Shown here piece by piece: positions 42,908 to 50,943 of a DNA stretch of 64,000 nucleotides; the first letter of the stretch is position 1; each line of letters begins with the position of its first letter. This DNA comes from a bacterium (Candidatus Blackallbacteria) CG13_big_fil_rev_8_21_14_2_50_49_14 (GTDB taxonomy: Bacteria > Cyanobacteriota > Sericytochromatia > UBA7694). The translations under genes were made by a program, and so were the position numbers. The notes beneath the pieces were generated by a model. That model was not told where the DNA came from, made no database searches, and saw nothing but the letters and a program-made list of their open reading frames with translations. The DNA lies in NCBI GenBank assembly GCA_002783405.1, contig PFGG01000070.1, forward strand, positions 1 to 64,000, given 5' to 3'.

Positions 42908-44356
42908 TTAGGGATTATCTAAAAGCGCTGGCAATTCGCCAGTCTGGTGCAAATGTTCGAAATCGTCCACGCTGTAGAGTTCCTCCTCTGACTCCACTTC
43001 GCGGCGGACCAGCAGAAAATAGAGGCTGCCCAAGGCAAAAAGCCCCAAGAGAATCAAATAGAGCAGGGCATTGAACCAAGCCATGGTCACCAGGGCGAGC
43101 ACTGAAAGTGTCAGGGCCACCGCTGGAAAAAACGGATAAAAAGGCGCAATAAAAGGGCGGTGCATCTCGGGATCTTCAACCCGCAGCACAAAGAGCGAAA
43201 TCATCGAAACGATATACAGCACCAGGCCGCCCATGGCCGAGATCGTAATGATCTGATCGGTAAAACCTGTCAGACAGGCGGCCATGCCAAAGATCCCCGG
43301 CAGAATCAGCGCCCAGTGAGGCACTTGGGTACGGGGATGAATATGCGCCATCAGATGCGGCAGATAATGGGCACGGGCCAAGGCAAAGGCCTGGCGGGAA
43401 TAGCCAATAATGATCCCATTAAAACTGGCAATCAGACCAAAGACCCCCAAAACGGCTATCATTTTAATCAACCAATGCCCCGCAGGCAGCACACGGGCAG
43501 CGGCATCGGGCAGGGGATACTGCACTTCTGCCAAAGTACTCAAGGGCGTGACCCCCAAAGTGCAGACAGTCACCGCCAGGGTTAAAAAAACCAGGGTACC
43601 AATCCCGGCAATATAACCCAAAGGCACGTCTTTGCGGGGGTTGGCGGTTTCTTCAGCAGACATGGCCACGCCCTCAATGCAGAGGTAAAACCAAATCGCA
43701 AAGGGCAAGGCCGAAAAGACGCCGCCCCAGCCCTTTTCAAAGAGGGGTGGCTGAAGCAGTTGCGTGAATTTTAAATGGGGCAGGGTAATCGCATAAAACA
43801 CCAGGAGCACAAAAATCGCCAGCAGGGTGACCACCAGCTCAAGCGTGACTGCTTCTTTGATCCCACGCAGATTGATGCCAATAAACAGGGCAAAAGCCAA
43901 AAGGGCAATCCAGACACGGGGTTCCATACTGAGCAAGGGGGGCAGGGCCAAGCCAAAGGTGGTGGCGATAAACTCAAGATAGGCCCCGATCCCCAAGGCG
44001 ATCGCCGGGGGGGCAAAGACAAATTCAATCAAGGTGGCAAAACCGGCAATAAAGCCGGCAAAAGGCCCCATTGCACGGCGGGCATAGGCATAGGGCCCGC
44101 CCGAGTTCGGAATCGCAGTGGTGAGTTCGGTATAGCTGAAAACAAAGGTGATATACAGCAGGGTGACCAAGCCAATGGCAGTCACAAAACCGACGGGGTC
44201 AGAGTTTTTTAGGCCAAAATTCCAGCCAAAAAAATCGCCTGAAATAACCATTCCCACGGCAATGGCCCAGAGGTGAATGGGTTTCAGAACCGGTTTCAGT
44301 GCGAATTCTTCGAGGTGATGGGTGCCTAATTTGGCCTTGAGATCTGCATTTTCCAC
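42908..44356 (-). CDS. eat: APC-family permease, ethanolamine-permease type
   Basis: 482 residues with about twelve membrane helices. VISGDFFGWNFGLKNSDPVG and SYTELTTAIPNSGGPYAYARR match the ethanolamine permease (Eat) branch of the APC superfamily. It would import ethanolamine by secondary transport. It is the first gene of an operon that continues with the glutamine-synthetase-like ligase 24 nt downstream, then ADH and ALDH. Other amines remain possible substrates. Confidence 0.85.
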   Translation of the reverse strand: MENADLKAKLGTHHLEEFALKPVLKPIHLWAIAVGMVISGDFFGWNFGLKNSDPVGFVTAIGLVTLLYITFVFSYTELTTAIPNSGGPYAYARRAMGPFAGFIAGFATLIEFVFAPPAIALGIGAYLEFIATTFGLALPPLLSMEPRVWIALLAFALFIGINLRGIKEAVTLELVVTLLAIFVLLVFYAITLPHLKFTQLLQPPLFEKGWGGVFSALPFAIWFYLCIEGVAMSAEETANPRKDVPLGYIAGIGTLVFLTLAVTVCTLGVTPLSTLAEVQYPLPDAAARVLPAGHWLIKMIAVLGVFGLIASFNGIIIGYSRQAFALARAHYLPHLMAHIHPRTQVPHWALILPGIFGMAACLTGFTDQIITISAMGGLVLYIVSMISLFVLRVEDPEMHRPFIAPFYPFFPAVALTLSVLALVTMAWFNALLYLILLGLFALGSLYFLLVRREVESEEELYSVDDFEHLHQTGELPALLDNP

Positions 44357-44457
44357 GTTTAGCCCCCGGAAATCCCTTTTTTTAAGGGTAGCTCAATTTG
44401 CAGGGATAATCCAGAGGGGGGGATTTAATAATCCATGCCAAGAAAATAAGATGAGAC

Positions 44458-44802
44458 CTATCTGGCCACCTGTTCCTGCATTAAACGCTTTAATGCCTCT
44501 TGAGCCAAGGTATTGAGACTTTTGCCCGTAGCTTGTGAAAAAATCGTCAATTGTTCATGCAGATCGGGTGAAATACGCAGGTTGAAATTGCCAGAATAGT
44601 GGCGGCGCGGTTCAATACCTTTTTCACGACAAACCGCTAAAAAAACCGTTAAAGAGTTGTGAAATTCCTTACGCAGTTCTTCAGGATTGGAGCCATAAAA
44701 ATCTGCGCCCCCATTCAAGCCCAAAATTTCACCTCGAAACAGATCCAAATCAGGGTCATATTCAATTTTTGCCTGATATCCATTCAATTTCATAATATTC
44801 AT
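44458..44802 (-). CDS. hicB: HicB-family antitoxin
   Basis: 114 residues. The N-terminal RNase H-like HicB domain is YQAKIEYDPDLDLFRGEILG with the following ELRKEFHNSLTVFLAVC. The C-terminal part FNLRISPDLHEQLTIFSQATG is the ribbon-helix-helix DNA-binding domain that represses the operon. Its ATG overlaps the hicA stop by ATGA, the normal toxin-first hicAB order. The antitoxin appears intact while the toxin is not. Confidence 0.92.
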   Translation of the reverse strand: MNIMKLNGYQAKIEYDPDLDLFRGEILGLNGGADFYGSNPEELRKEFHNSLTVFLAVCREKGIEPRRHYSGNFNLRISPDLHEQLTIFSQATGKSLNTLAQEALKRLMQEQVAR

Positions 44803-44921
44803 GGTTTGACTCCGTGTTGTTTGAGCCAGTTTCTAACACTGGCCACTGCACCTTTGTCTGTATTGGCGCTGACGGGATGAGCAAAAATAGCGACAAGTGT
44901 TTTACTGTGTTTTTTCTTCAC
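44799..44921 (-). pseudogene. hicA: HicA toxin with an in-frame internal deletion
   Basis: 40 codons from GTG 44921. The product starts KKKHSKTLVAIFAHPVSAN, like the N-terminus of this HicA subfamily, and ends TDKGAVASVRNWLKQHGVKP, like its C-terminus. Family members are about 80-85 residues, so about 40 middle residues are missing, including the region with the conserved GSR and FHRPHP motifs. The reading frame is kept and still ends in the ATGA overlap with hicB. The mRNA interferase should be inactive. Confidence 0.85.
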
Positions 44922-44927
44922 ATTTTT

Positions 44928-44950
44928 ATGGTACCGTAAATTAGTACCAT
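44928..44950. promoter_or_regulatory. Probable HicB operator
   Basis: ATGGTAC (44928-44934) and GTACCAT (44944-44950) form a perfect inverted repeat with a 9-bp spacer, starting 6 bp upstream of the hicA GTG. The position and symmetry suit the ribbon-helix-helix domain of HicB. Operator role is inferred. Confidence 0.6.
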
Positions 44951-44965
44951 TTTCAAGCGTTATAT

Positions 44966-45617
44966 TGCTCCCCAGAAACCGGACAGTGAAAGCGTGAATT
45001 TAAGTTCCTGATCTGAGAGATTAAGACTCAGAGAGGAAAATTATGAAAAACAGAAGAAGACACTCAGCAGAAACTAAGACCAAAGCCGTTTTAGAGGCAT
45101 TAAAAGAAGACCAGACCCTAGCAGAAGTGGCAGCAAAATATGAGGTTCACCCCAAATTGCTGGCCCAATGGAAACAAGAATTCCTGGAAAAACCCTCAGT
45201 CGCAGGCGACAACGGAGCCGTGCGAAAGAGGAGAGCATTGATGCCATCACAGTGTTCAACCGCAAGAAAAAAGAGAAAGACATTGAGGCCGATTTAAAGG
45301 AAAAAGATAAGGTTATCGAAGAGCTTTACAAAGAGGTTGGCCAGCTCACCCTTGAAAGAAATTGGATCATTAGACAATATTTTCATTGAACGCTGGTTTC
45401 GCAGTCTCAAACACGAAGACCTATATCTCAAAGACTACCAAAATGTATTGGAATTGCAGGTTGGAATCAAGCACTATGTCCAGTTTTACAACCAGAGGAG
45501 GTATCACCAAGCTTTAAACTATAAAACACCCAATCAGGTTTTTTATGCAGACTGTAACACGTTTTCAGGACAGGGAGTTAATGTTGCGTGATTTACTGTC
45601 TTGACGAAGGGGAGCAC
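44966..45617 (+). mobile_element. Decayed IS3-family insertion sequence
   Basis: About 650 bp bounded by TGCTCCCC (44966) and GGGGAGCA (45609-45616), imperfect terminal inverted repeats that also share GACAGT and AA further in. It contains a frameshifted orfA and only the end of orfB. Flanking TAT on both sides may be a remnant 3-bp target duplication, with 1 nt of uncertainty. It lies 16 bp from the hicAB operator. Confidence 0.85.
45043..45591 (+). pseudogene. IS3-family transposase remnant (orfA/orfB)
   Basis: OrfA starts KNRRRHSAETKTKAVLEAL with the expected helix-turn-helix, then shifts frame near 45223 (continuing AKEESIDAITVFNRKKKEKD in another frame). After LTLERNW the middle of orfB is deleted. 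The last 80 codons encode the orfB C-terminus (DNIFIERWFRSLKHEDLYL, then YNQRRYHQALNYKTPNQVF). The first two catalytic acids of the DDE domain are gone, so it cannot move itself. Confidence 0.9.
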
Positions 45618-45796
45618 TATAGATAATTGCAGCAAAGTATATAAGTAATTATCAACAATGTCCAGGTAAGATTCAGACAACATTTTTCATAGCATAGAAA
45701 ATTATCTACACCTTCGTTTCAATAAGATTTGCAGCCTATTTTAATTAGGTATTATTGACGCCAGCAGAGCCCCCAAAACGACGTCAAAAAAGCACG

Positions 45797-45834
45797 AAAA
45801 AACCGGTGGAATCAAGCTTGGCTGATTCCACCGG
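45797..45834 (-). terminator. Rho-independent terminator
   Basis: A 12-bp perfect stem (45803-45814 with 45823-45834) with an 8-nt loop is followed on the minus strand by six U. It lies 19 nt after the stop of the lipoprotein gene. Confidence 0.9.
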
Positions 45835-45853
45835 CATGAGAAAGACCGACTAT

Positions 45854-46756
45854 TTAAAAGCTGTTGATGCGCCCAAAAGCGACTCTGCGTTGGCTGGGCA
45901 AACAGGTTGAAGAACTGCCGGTACTCCATTTATAGCCCAGCACAGTACCGGTCTGGGGATCCGCGTAAAAGCGCATGGTGCCCCGCCCCAAGCCCTGATC
46001 GGCCACAAAGGGAGCCTGAGACTCGGGATAGAGCACGCGTGTATCCTGAGAGCCATGGTAACTGCTGCTGGAATCCAGCACCACCAGATCAAAGCGCAGA
46101 CTGGCCACCCCTGTGCCGGGCATCGTCTCTGCAACAGGCTCGGAGATCGCCTCCAAGACCGCCATATGGCCATTGGCTGAACTGGAACTGCTGGTCTGAT
46201 CTGGATTTTTGTCGAGCGCACAGCCATTTTCAGCATCCATATAATCCATGGCAATCAGATCGCCGGCCTGCAGCGAAAAAAGACTGAAAATCTGTTGAAA
46301 CTGCCAGTGGGTCTGGGTTTGGCTGTCATAGCCCACAGGCGCGTTCTGAAAAGCCTGATAATACTGCGAAGGATAGGGACTGCTGCTGCCCCCTGTCATG
46401 CCTTTAAATGCGGTTGAACTCAGGCCCTGACTGGCATAACTGTGTTTGAGGGCCAAACTGACCAAAGGCGCACAAACTGTGGCATTTGAAGTCAGCCCCT
46501 CTCCCGGCCAGACCATGGTTTTGGCTGAAGAATAGTCGTTGCGGGCAGGAGACAGGCGATTCGCGGGCTGATCGCCATCCAAAAGCAGTTGCAGCGCGCT
46601 TAAATGCGCAGGGGCATTCAGATTTTGAATTGAAAAGGAAGCGCCAGGGGCCTGAAGAGCTGTACTCTGCATGCCAGCGCTTAGATTTTGCGTTCCACAG
46701 GCTGACAAAAGCAAAACAAGACCCAGGGAAAATTTTGTATAGATTTGTTTGAACAC
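45854..46756 (-). CDS. Lipoprotein with possible papain-like (NlpC/P60-type) fold
   Basis: 300 residues with lipobox LLSAC. After a Ser/Ala-rich lead, the segment SNATVCAPLVSLALKHSY could hold a nucleophilic Cys at a helix start. LQAGDLIAMDY and later NGHMAVLEAI resemble the GDL and GHxx(I/V) elements of NlpC/P60 or CHAP peptidases. If so it would cut peptidoglycan peptides or be a related amidase. The similarity is by motif order only and could be misleading. It has its own terminator; the structured RNA at 47020 is divergent from it. Confidence 0.6.
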   Translation of the reverse strand: MFKQIYTKFSLGLVLLLSACGTQNLSAGMQSTALQAPGASFSIQNLNAPAHLSALQLLLDGDQPANRLSPARNDYSSAKTMVWPGEGLTSNATVCAPLVSLALKHSYASQGLSSTAFKGMTGGSSSPYPSQYYQAFQNAPVGYDSQTQTHWQFQQIFSLFSLQAGDLIAMDYMDAENGCALDKNPDQTSSSSSANGHMAVLEAISEPVAETMPGTGVASLRFDLVVLDSSSSYHGSQDTRVLYPESQAPFVADQGLGRGTMRFYADPQTGTVLGYKWSTGSSSTCLPSQRRVAFGRINSF

Positions 46757-46982
46757 TCTAGCTTCTGATCCTCATTGAATTTATAGATTTATTTTTAAGG
46801 GGCTGGCCAGCCTGTTGAGACTATACCCAAAGAAAATAAATTGTAAACAAATATGAAGAAATATTTATTTATACTTTTTTCATTTAAACAGATTTTCGCA
46901 TCAAACCCAGGGCCAGCCTTGTTTTTTTTAAAAAACAAAATCAAAAATATTAATTTAATCATAATTTTTTCACAACCAAACC

Positions 46983-47012
46983 TTGACATTCATAACCAAA
47001 TCTTAGTATCTT
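46983..47012 (+). promoter_or_regulatory. Promoter of the large structured RNA
   Basis: TTGACA (46983-46988) and TATCTT (47007-47012) are 18 nt apart. Transcription would begin about 47019-47021, exactly where the closing stem of the RNA starts. The -35 is consensus; the -10 matches 4 of 6. Confidence 0.65.
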
Positions 47013-47019
47013 GATATCA

Positions 47020-47746
47020 CGAACTTCGGTGAAGCGAAGAAACGTAACAAACGGTCCGGGTGAAACGCCCGGAGAAAAACCCAGGAGGGGTGGCGGTTCA
47101 CGCAAGTGAGCAGATGCCGGTCTCGACCCGGGGAGCAAAACCTGAGAGCCGTCAAAACGGAAAGCAGGGAACCGGCTGGAAGCAGCGGGAAGCTCCGGGC
47201 AGAAAGAACTCCCTGAAGGGTGAACGCCCAAGAGGGTCAAGGTTTTTCCTTGCGGAAAAACACACGAACTGTTCGGAACACTGTCCCGTGTGGACAAGAA
47301 CCGCTGAAGTCTCGGCTCAGGTGCGCAAGTGCTTGAGGAAAAAGGCAGGAGCGGCCGGCACTGGCAACAGCAGCCAACGAACAGGGAGTGCAAAACCCTG
47401 AAGGGGCTAAGGACGAGAGGGAATCGGGCGCGCAAGCGCAACGGATCCGCATTAAGGGAAAAGCCCTGCAGTCGTAAAAACGGCAAGAGGGAAACGATTG
47501 GAAGAAGCTGCAAGGTTTGTTCCGGTGCACTTAAAGCGGGGGAAAATCCCTGAGGGTCCGGCAAGAAGCCTGAAGAGGGATCTCTGCAAAGAGATAACTA
47601 CTTCCAGAAAAGACGTCAGGAGCGTAACCAAACGCTGGAGATGTCAGGGTCCTGAAAATGGAGTCACCCGGCTGGAAGTCGTGAAGACCTCAGGAGGTCG
47701 CAGGACGTGGTAATTCGCTTCAAAACCGGAGTTTGTACTATTTTTT
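47020..47746 (+). ncRNA. Large ornate structured RNA, family not recognised
   Basis: About 720 nt, GC-rich and purine-rich in an AT-rich gap, with no credible protein. The ends pair: CGAACUUCGGU (47020-47030) with ACCGGAGUUUG (47725-47735), then GAAGCGAA (47031-47038) with UUCGCUUC (47714-47721), leaving a 3-nt AAA bulge; 19 pairs in all. U6 follows at 47741-47746. Internal hairpins include 47055-47073, 47096-47111 (GCAA loop), 47242-47261 (8 bp), 47261-47292, 47316-47337 (9 bp, GCAA), 47428-47439 (GCAA), 47580-47595 (GCAA) and 47631-47646. Modules of GGG, A-rich linker, CCCUGA recur. No RNase P, tmRNA, group I or group II hallmark was recognised. Strand is set by promoter and U-tract. Confidence 0.85.
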
Positions 47747-47775
47747 GGACTTTTAAATCCAGCAGCCCTCTCGCG

Positions 47776-49533
47776 CTAGATAATCAAGCGCACACCACCT
47801 AAATCCGAGAGCCGGTAGGGAAAATGATCTCCGGGGGAGCCAATGAACATAAAGTTCTTGGGAATATCCCATTGCTCAGACAATTGACTCACCAGATCTG
47901 GGGTAAACTGGCCCTGCAATACCAAAAATTCAATATCTATCTCTGGATAGGCACGATCCAAAACCTTAATCTCTTCAGGCAGGGCATCTGGCACCACCGT
48001 ATGCCCATCTTCAACAGTCACAATCTTGATTTTGCGCGTATTTTCATTTTGCCGCACATAGAGCATGACCTGATTGAGCGAGGCAATATTGTCCCCACGT
48101 GTAAAAAAGACAAACTGCTGGGCGTGAATTTCTTCCAGCATGGTTTCAACCAGGTGGTTGCCCTTGCCCACCCAGGTTTCTACCTGTTCTGCAAAATAAT
48201 GCAGAATACTCAAAATTCCTTTGAGGATCGCAGAACGGAACAGGGTAATAAAAACGACCACCATCGTGGGAATAAAATACTCAATAAAGACCAAAAGATA
48301 GGGGGGATTCAAAAGCGCATTCCCCACCAAGGCAATCACCACCGCTGCAATCGCGATCAGCAACCCCAAGATTGAGGATTTTTCGGGGCGGGGCAGACGT
48401 GAACGCCTGATTTTCAAGAGAATATTGCCCACCCCAAACAGCACCATCACAGAGAGAAATGAAATCGTGTAAACCCCTGCCAAAGCCCCCAGATTGCCTT
48501 TGGTGATCAGCAGAATCGAAACACAGAGAATAAAAAAGGTGATCATAATGCGGTGGGTCGTGCCCCGCGGATTGGATTTCAGCAGAAACTGAGGCAGACA
48601 GCGATCCAGGGTCATGCGGTGAATCAAACCATTGACCCCCACATAGGAGGTCAACACCGCGCCACTCAAGACCAAAGCGGCATCAATCGAGATCAGCCAG
48701 GAAAGCCAAGAGCCTCCGGCCAATTCCCCCATATGCGCCAAAAGTGCTTCCTGGTGCTCTGCCACCTGGGCCAAAGGCACCAGTGCCAAGGCGAAAAAAG
48801 CAGTGAGCGGATTGAAAATACTGACCACAATCCACATATTGCGCAAGGTTTTTGGAAAAACACCCGTATCCTGTTCCTCGACAAAATTTGCTGAGCTTTC
48901 AAAGCCCGAAATGCCCAACATAGCTGCAGAAAAACCAAAAAAGAGCGCCAGGGCGATATTGCCTTTGACGGGCGCATGGTGATTGGCCCAGAAAATATCC
49001 AAGCCATGCACTGAAACAAAGTAAATACAGCTCCCCACCAAAAGCGTGAGGGTGGTTAAATGGGTAAGGAAAATAAAAACAGCAACCTTTGAAGACTCCC
49101 CAATACCCCAAATCGTCAGGGCCATAAACAGCAAGAGCAGCAAAATCGTCGCCCCAAAAACGGGAAAGCCCTGCCAGAGATTCTGAACATAATGCATCGC
49201 TTCACTGGCTGAGATCACCGCTGTCGCCATATACGAAAGCAGAGTCAGACAAGCCGCCAAAGAGGCCATCAGCTTGCTGGTGGTGTTCAGCAGGGCATTG
49301 TATGCACCGCCATTGAGAGGCAGGGCCCCCACCACTTCACCGTAAATCTTACGAAACAGGAACAAAACACCCGCCACCATTAAAAGGGCAATCCAGGCAT
49401 ATTGCCCGGAATATATAATTGCCAAAGCAGCAACATAGAGACAGGAAGAGCTGATATCATTGCCACAAATGGCCGTAGCTGGTAATTCTGAGAGTTTATG
49501 AACAGGATGTTGAGATTCTTGAGTAGCTTCCAT
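47776..49533 (-). CDS. APC-family amino-acid permease with C-terminal cytosolic domain
   Basis: 585 residues with about twelve membrane helices. LPLNGGAYNALLNTTSKLMA matches the APC helix 2-3 region, and FFGFSAAMLGISGFESSANFVEE the helix 6 region. After the membrane part, the last ~130 residues form a soluble alpha/beta domain (QFVFFTRGDNIASLNQVMLYV, then KIKIVTVEDG) similar in style to universal-stress-type regulatory tails. Substrate probably an amino acid or amine. It is convergent with the structured RNA, whose U-tract ends 30 nt from its stop. Confidence 0.88.
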   Translation of the reverse strand: MEATQESQHPVHKLSELPATAICGNDISSSCLYVAALAIIYSGQYAWIALLMVAGVLFLFRKIYGEVVGALPLNGGAYNALLNTTSKLMASLAACLTLLSYMATAVISASEAMHYVQNLWQGFPVFGATILLLLLFMALTIWGIGESSKVAVFIFLTHLTTLTLLVGSCIYFVSVHGLDIFWANHHAPVKGNIALALFFGFSAAMLGISGFESSANFVEEQDTGVFPKTLRNMWIVVSIFNPLTAFFALALVPLAQVAEHQEALLAHMGELAGGSWLSWLISIDAALVLSGAVLTSYVGVNGLIHRMTLDRCLPQFLLKSNPRGTTHRIMITFFILCVSILLITKGNLGALAGVYTISFLSVMVLFGVGNILLKIRRSRLPRPEKSSILGLLIAIAAVVIALVGNALLNPPYLLVFIEYFIPTMVVVFITLFRSAILKGILSILHYFAEQVETWVGKGNHLVETMLEEIHAQQFVFFTRGDNIASLNQVMLYVRQNENTRKIKIVTVEDGHTVVPDALPEEIKVLDRAYPEIDIEFLVLQGQFTPDLVSQLSEQWDIPKNFMFIGSPGDHFPYRLSDLGGVRLII

Positions 49534-49638
49534 TATTTACATTTTAAGAATTGATTGGTCTTATCATAACGCAGGCCTGGGCTAAAATTCAAAATTTTTG
49601 CCTGGATCTCCCCTGCTCAAAACTGCTAAACTGAGCCC

Positions 49639-50853
49639 ATGAAAACGACAGAAGCTGTTCAAAATCAATACGCGGCTTGCCCCTACCCCCCTCTGGAGAC
49701 GGGCGCTCGGCCAGAGATTTTACCCCCCGCCAGTTCCTGGGCCTTTGCCCATTATTATTGTCACCACCGCCAAAGCCAGAATGAAAAGCCTCTGATTCTG
49801 GATGCAGGCTGTGGCACAGGGTTTTCAACCCTGAAACTGGCCCAGGCCAATCCACAGGCCCAAATTGTCGCTGTGGATATCAGCGGGCCCTCTTTGGCCT
49901 TGGCCCAGCAAAGATTTGTGCAGGCAGGCCTCGATCCAGCCCAAATTCACTGGCACCAAGCCGATTTACAGAACCTGAACCTCAACCAAAGCTTTGATTT
50001 TATTTATTGCACAGGGGTGCTTCACCACCTGCCCGATCCTGCGGCTGCCCTTCAGCATTTGCGCGTCCAGCTCAAAACAGAAGGTCTGGCGGCGATTATG
50101 CTCTATAACCCCCATGCCCGCACCGAAATTCGCGCCATTCAACAGGTTTTACACAGGCTCTGGCAAACCCCTGACGATTTACAGGAAGGGCTGATGCTCT
50201 GTCGTACTTTTTTTCAAGGTTTGCCCAGCGAAAACCCGCTGAAACAGCAATACCTGCGCGACCGCAAGCTCATTCAGCAGGAACTGGGCCTAGCTTTTGC
50301 AGATTCAGAGGCCTTCCTGGTCGATACCTACCTTCAGGTATGTGAACAGGAATGGGAATTGGCGCACTGGTGGCAGATCTTTGAAGATCAAGACTGGAAA
50401 ATTCTGCGTTTTTTAGACGAAGAAAGCTGGAAAGCCTCAGTTTATCTGCCCGGATTGCCCGACTACTGGCTCAATCTGGGTGAAAAAGAGCGCTTTTGCC
50501 TGATCGATCTACTACGCAGGCAAAATAACTATCTTTTTTTCGCTGGGGCCGCAAACACTGCCTCTGCACGTCAGCCTCTGGCACTGAAAACAAACGATAT
50601 TCCCCGCCCATCCCCTCTGGTTCAGGCCATCGCCACGGAGACAGACACACTGCGTCTGGAAAATCGTCTGGGGCAGGCCCTGGAATTGGCCCCAGCAGCA
50701 CAGCTCCTGTGGACTGAAATGGATGGAAAAAAATCCTGGGGAACCCTGTTTCAAGCCTGTCTCGCCCAGAACCCAGCAGAACCACAGTCCGGACTGCGTG
50801 GCTTGGAACACTGCGCAGAACAGATTTTAGCCAGCTATTTTGCCTGGATCTGA
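49639..50853 (+). CDS. Class I SAM methyltransferase with C-terminal extension
   Basis: 404 residues. The opening VQNQYAACPYPPLETG is a known lead of a cyanobacterial-type methyltransferase group. LILDAGCGTGFSTLKLAQ is motif I, IVAVDISGPSLALAQQR motif II and FIYCTGVLHHLPDPAAALQHL motif IV-V. The C-terminal ~180 residues (NLGEKERFCLIDLLRRQNN, later ELAPAAQLLWTEMDG) are unassigned and may bind the substrate. Methyl acceptor unknown. Confidence 0.87.
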   Translation: MKTTEAVQNQYAACPYPPLETGARPEILPPASSWAFAHYYCHHRQSQNEKPLILDAGCGTGFSTLKLAQANPQAQIVAVDISGPSLALAQQRFVQAGLDPAQIHWHQADLQNLNLNQSFDFIYCTGVLHHLPDPAAALQHLRVQLKTEGLAAIMLYNPHARTEIRAIQQVLHRLWQTPDDLQEGLMLCRTFFQGLPSENPLKQQYLRDRKLIQQELGLAFADSEAFLVDTYLQVCEQEWELAHWWQIFEDQDWKILRFLDEESWKASVYLPGLPDYWLNLGEKERFCLIDLLRRQNNYLFFAGAANTASARQPLALKTNDIPRPSPLVQAIATETDTLRLENRLGQALELAPAAQLLWTEMDGKKSWGTLFQACLAQNPAEPQSGLRGLEHCAEQILASYFAWI

Positions 50854-50943
50854 GTGAATTAACCCCTTTCAGATCAAGTTGGCGGTACAATGAATAAACC
50901 GCCGAATTTCCGGCCTGATTTCACAAAGGACTATTTTTTTTCC

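Noticed and set aside
46801-46812. Palindrome GGCTGGCCAGCC as an operator
   Set aside because: Short and isolated, with no second copy in a promoter position; could be chance.
46959-47564. A 201-codon open frame on the minus strand across the structured RNA
   Set aside because: It has no SD, Ser/Pro/Leu-rich low-information sequence and ends well inside the RNA; the open frame is a by-product of GC-rich composition. The plus-strand structure explains the region better.
47020-47746. Group I/II intron, RNase P RNA or tmRNA as the identity of the RNA
   Set aside because: No domain V, no intron-encoded protein, no RNase P conserved core or tmRNA ends were recognised. This was judged by eye only, so a covariance-model search is still decisive.
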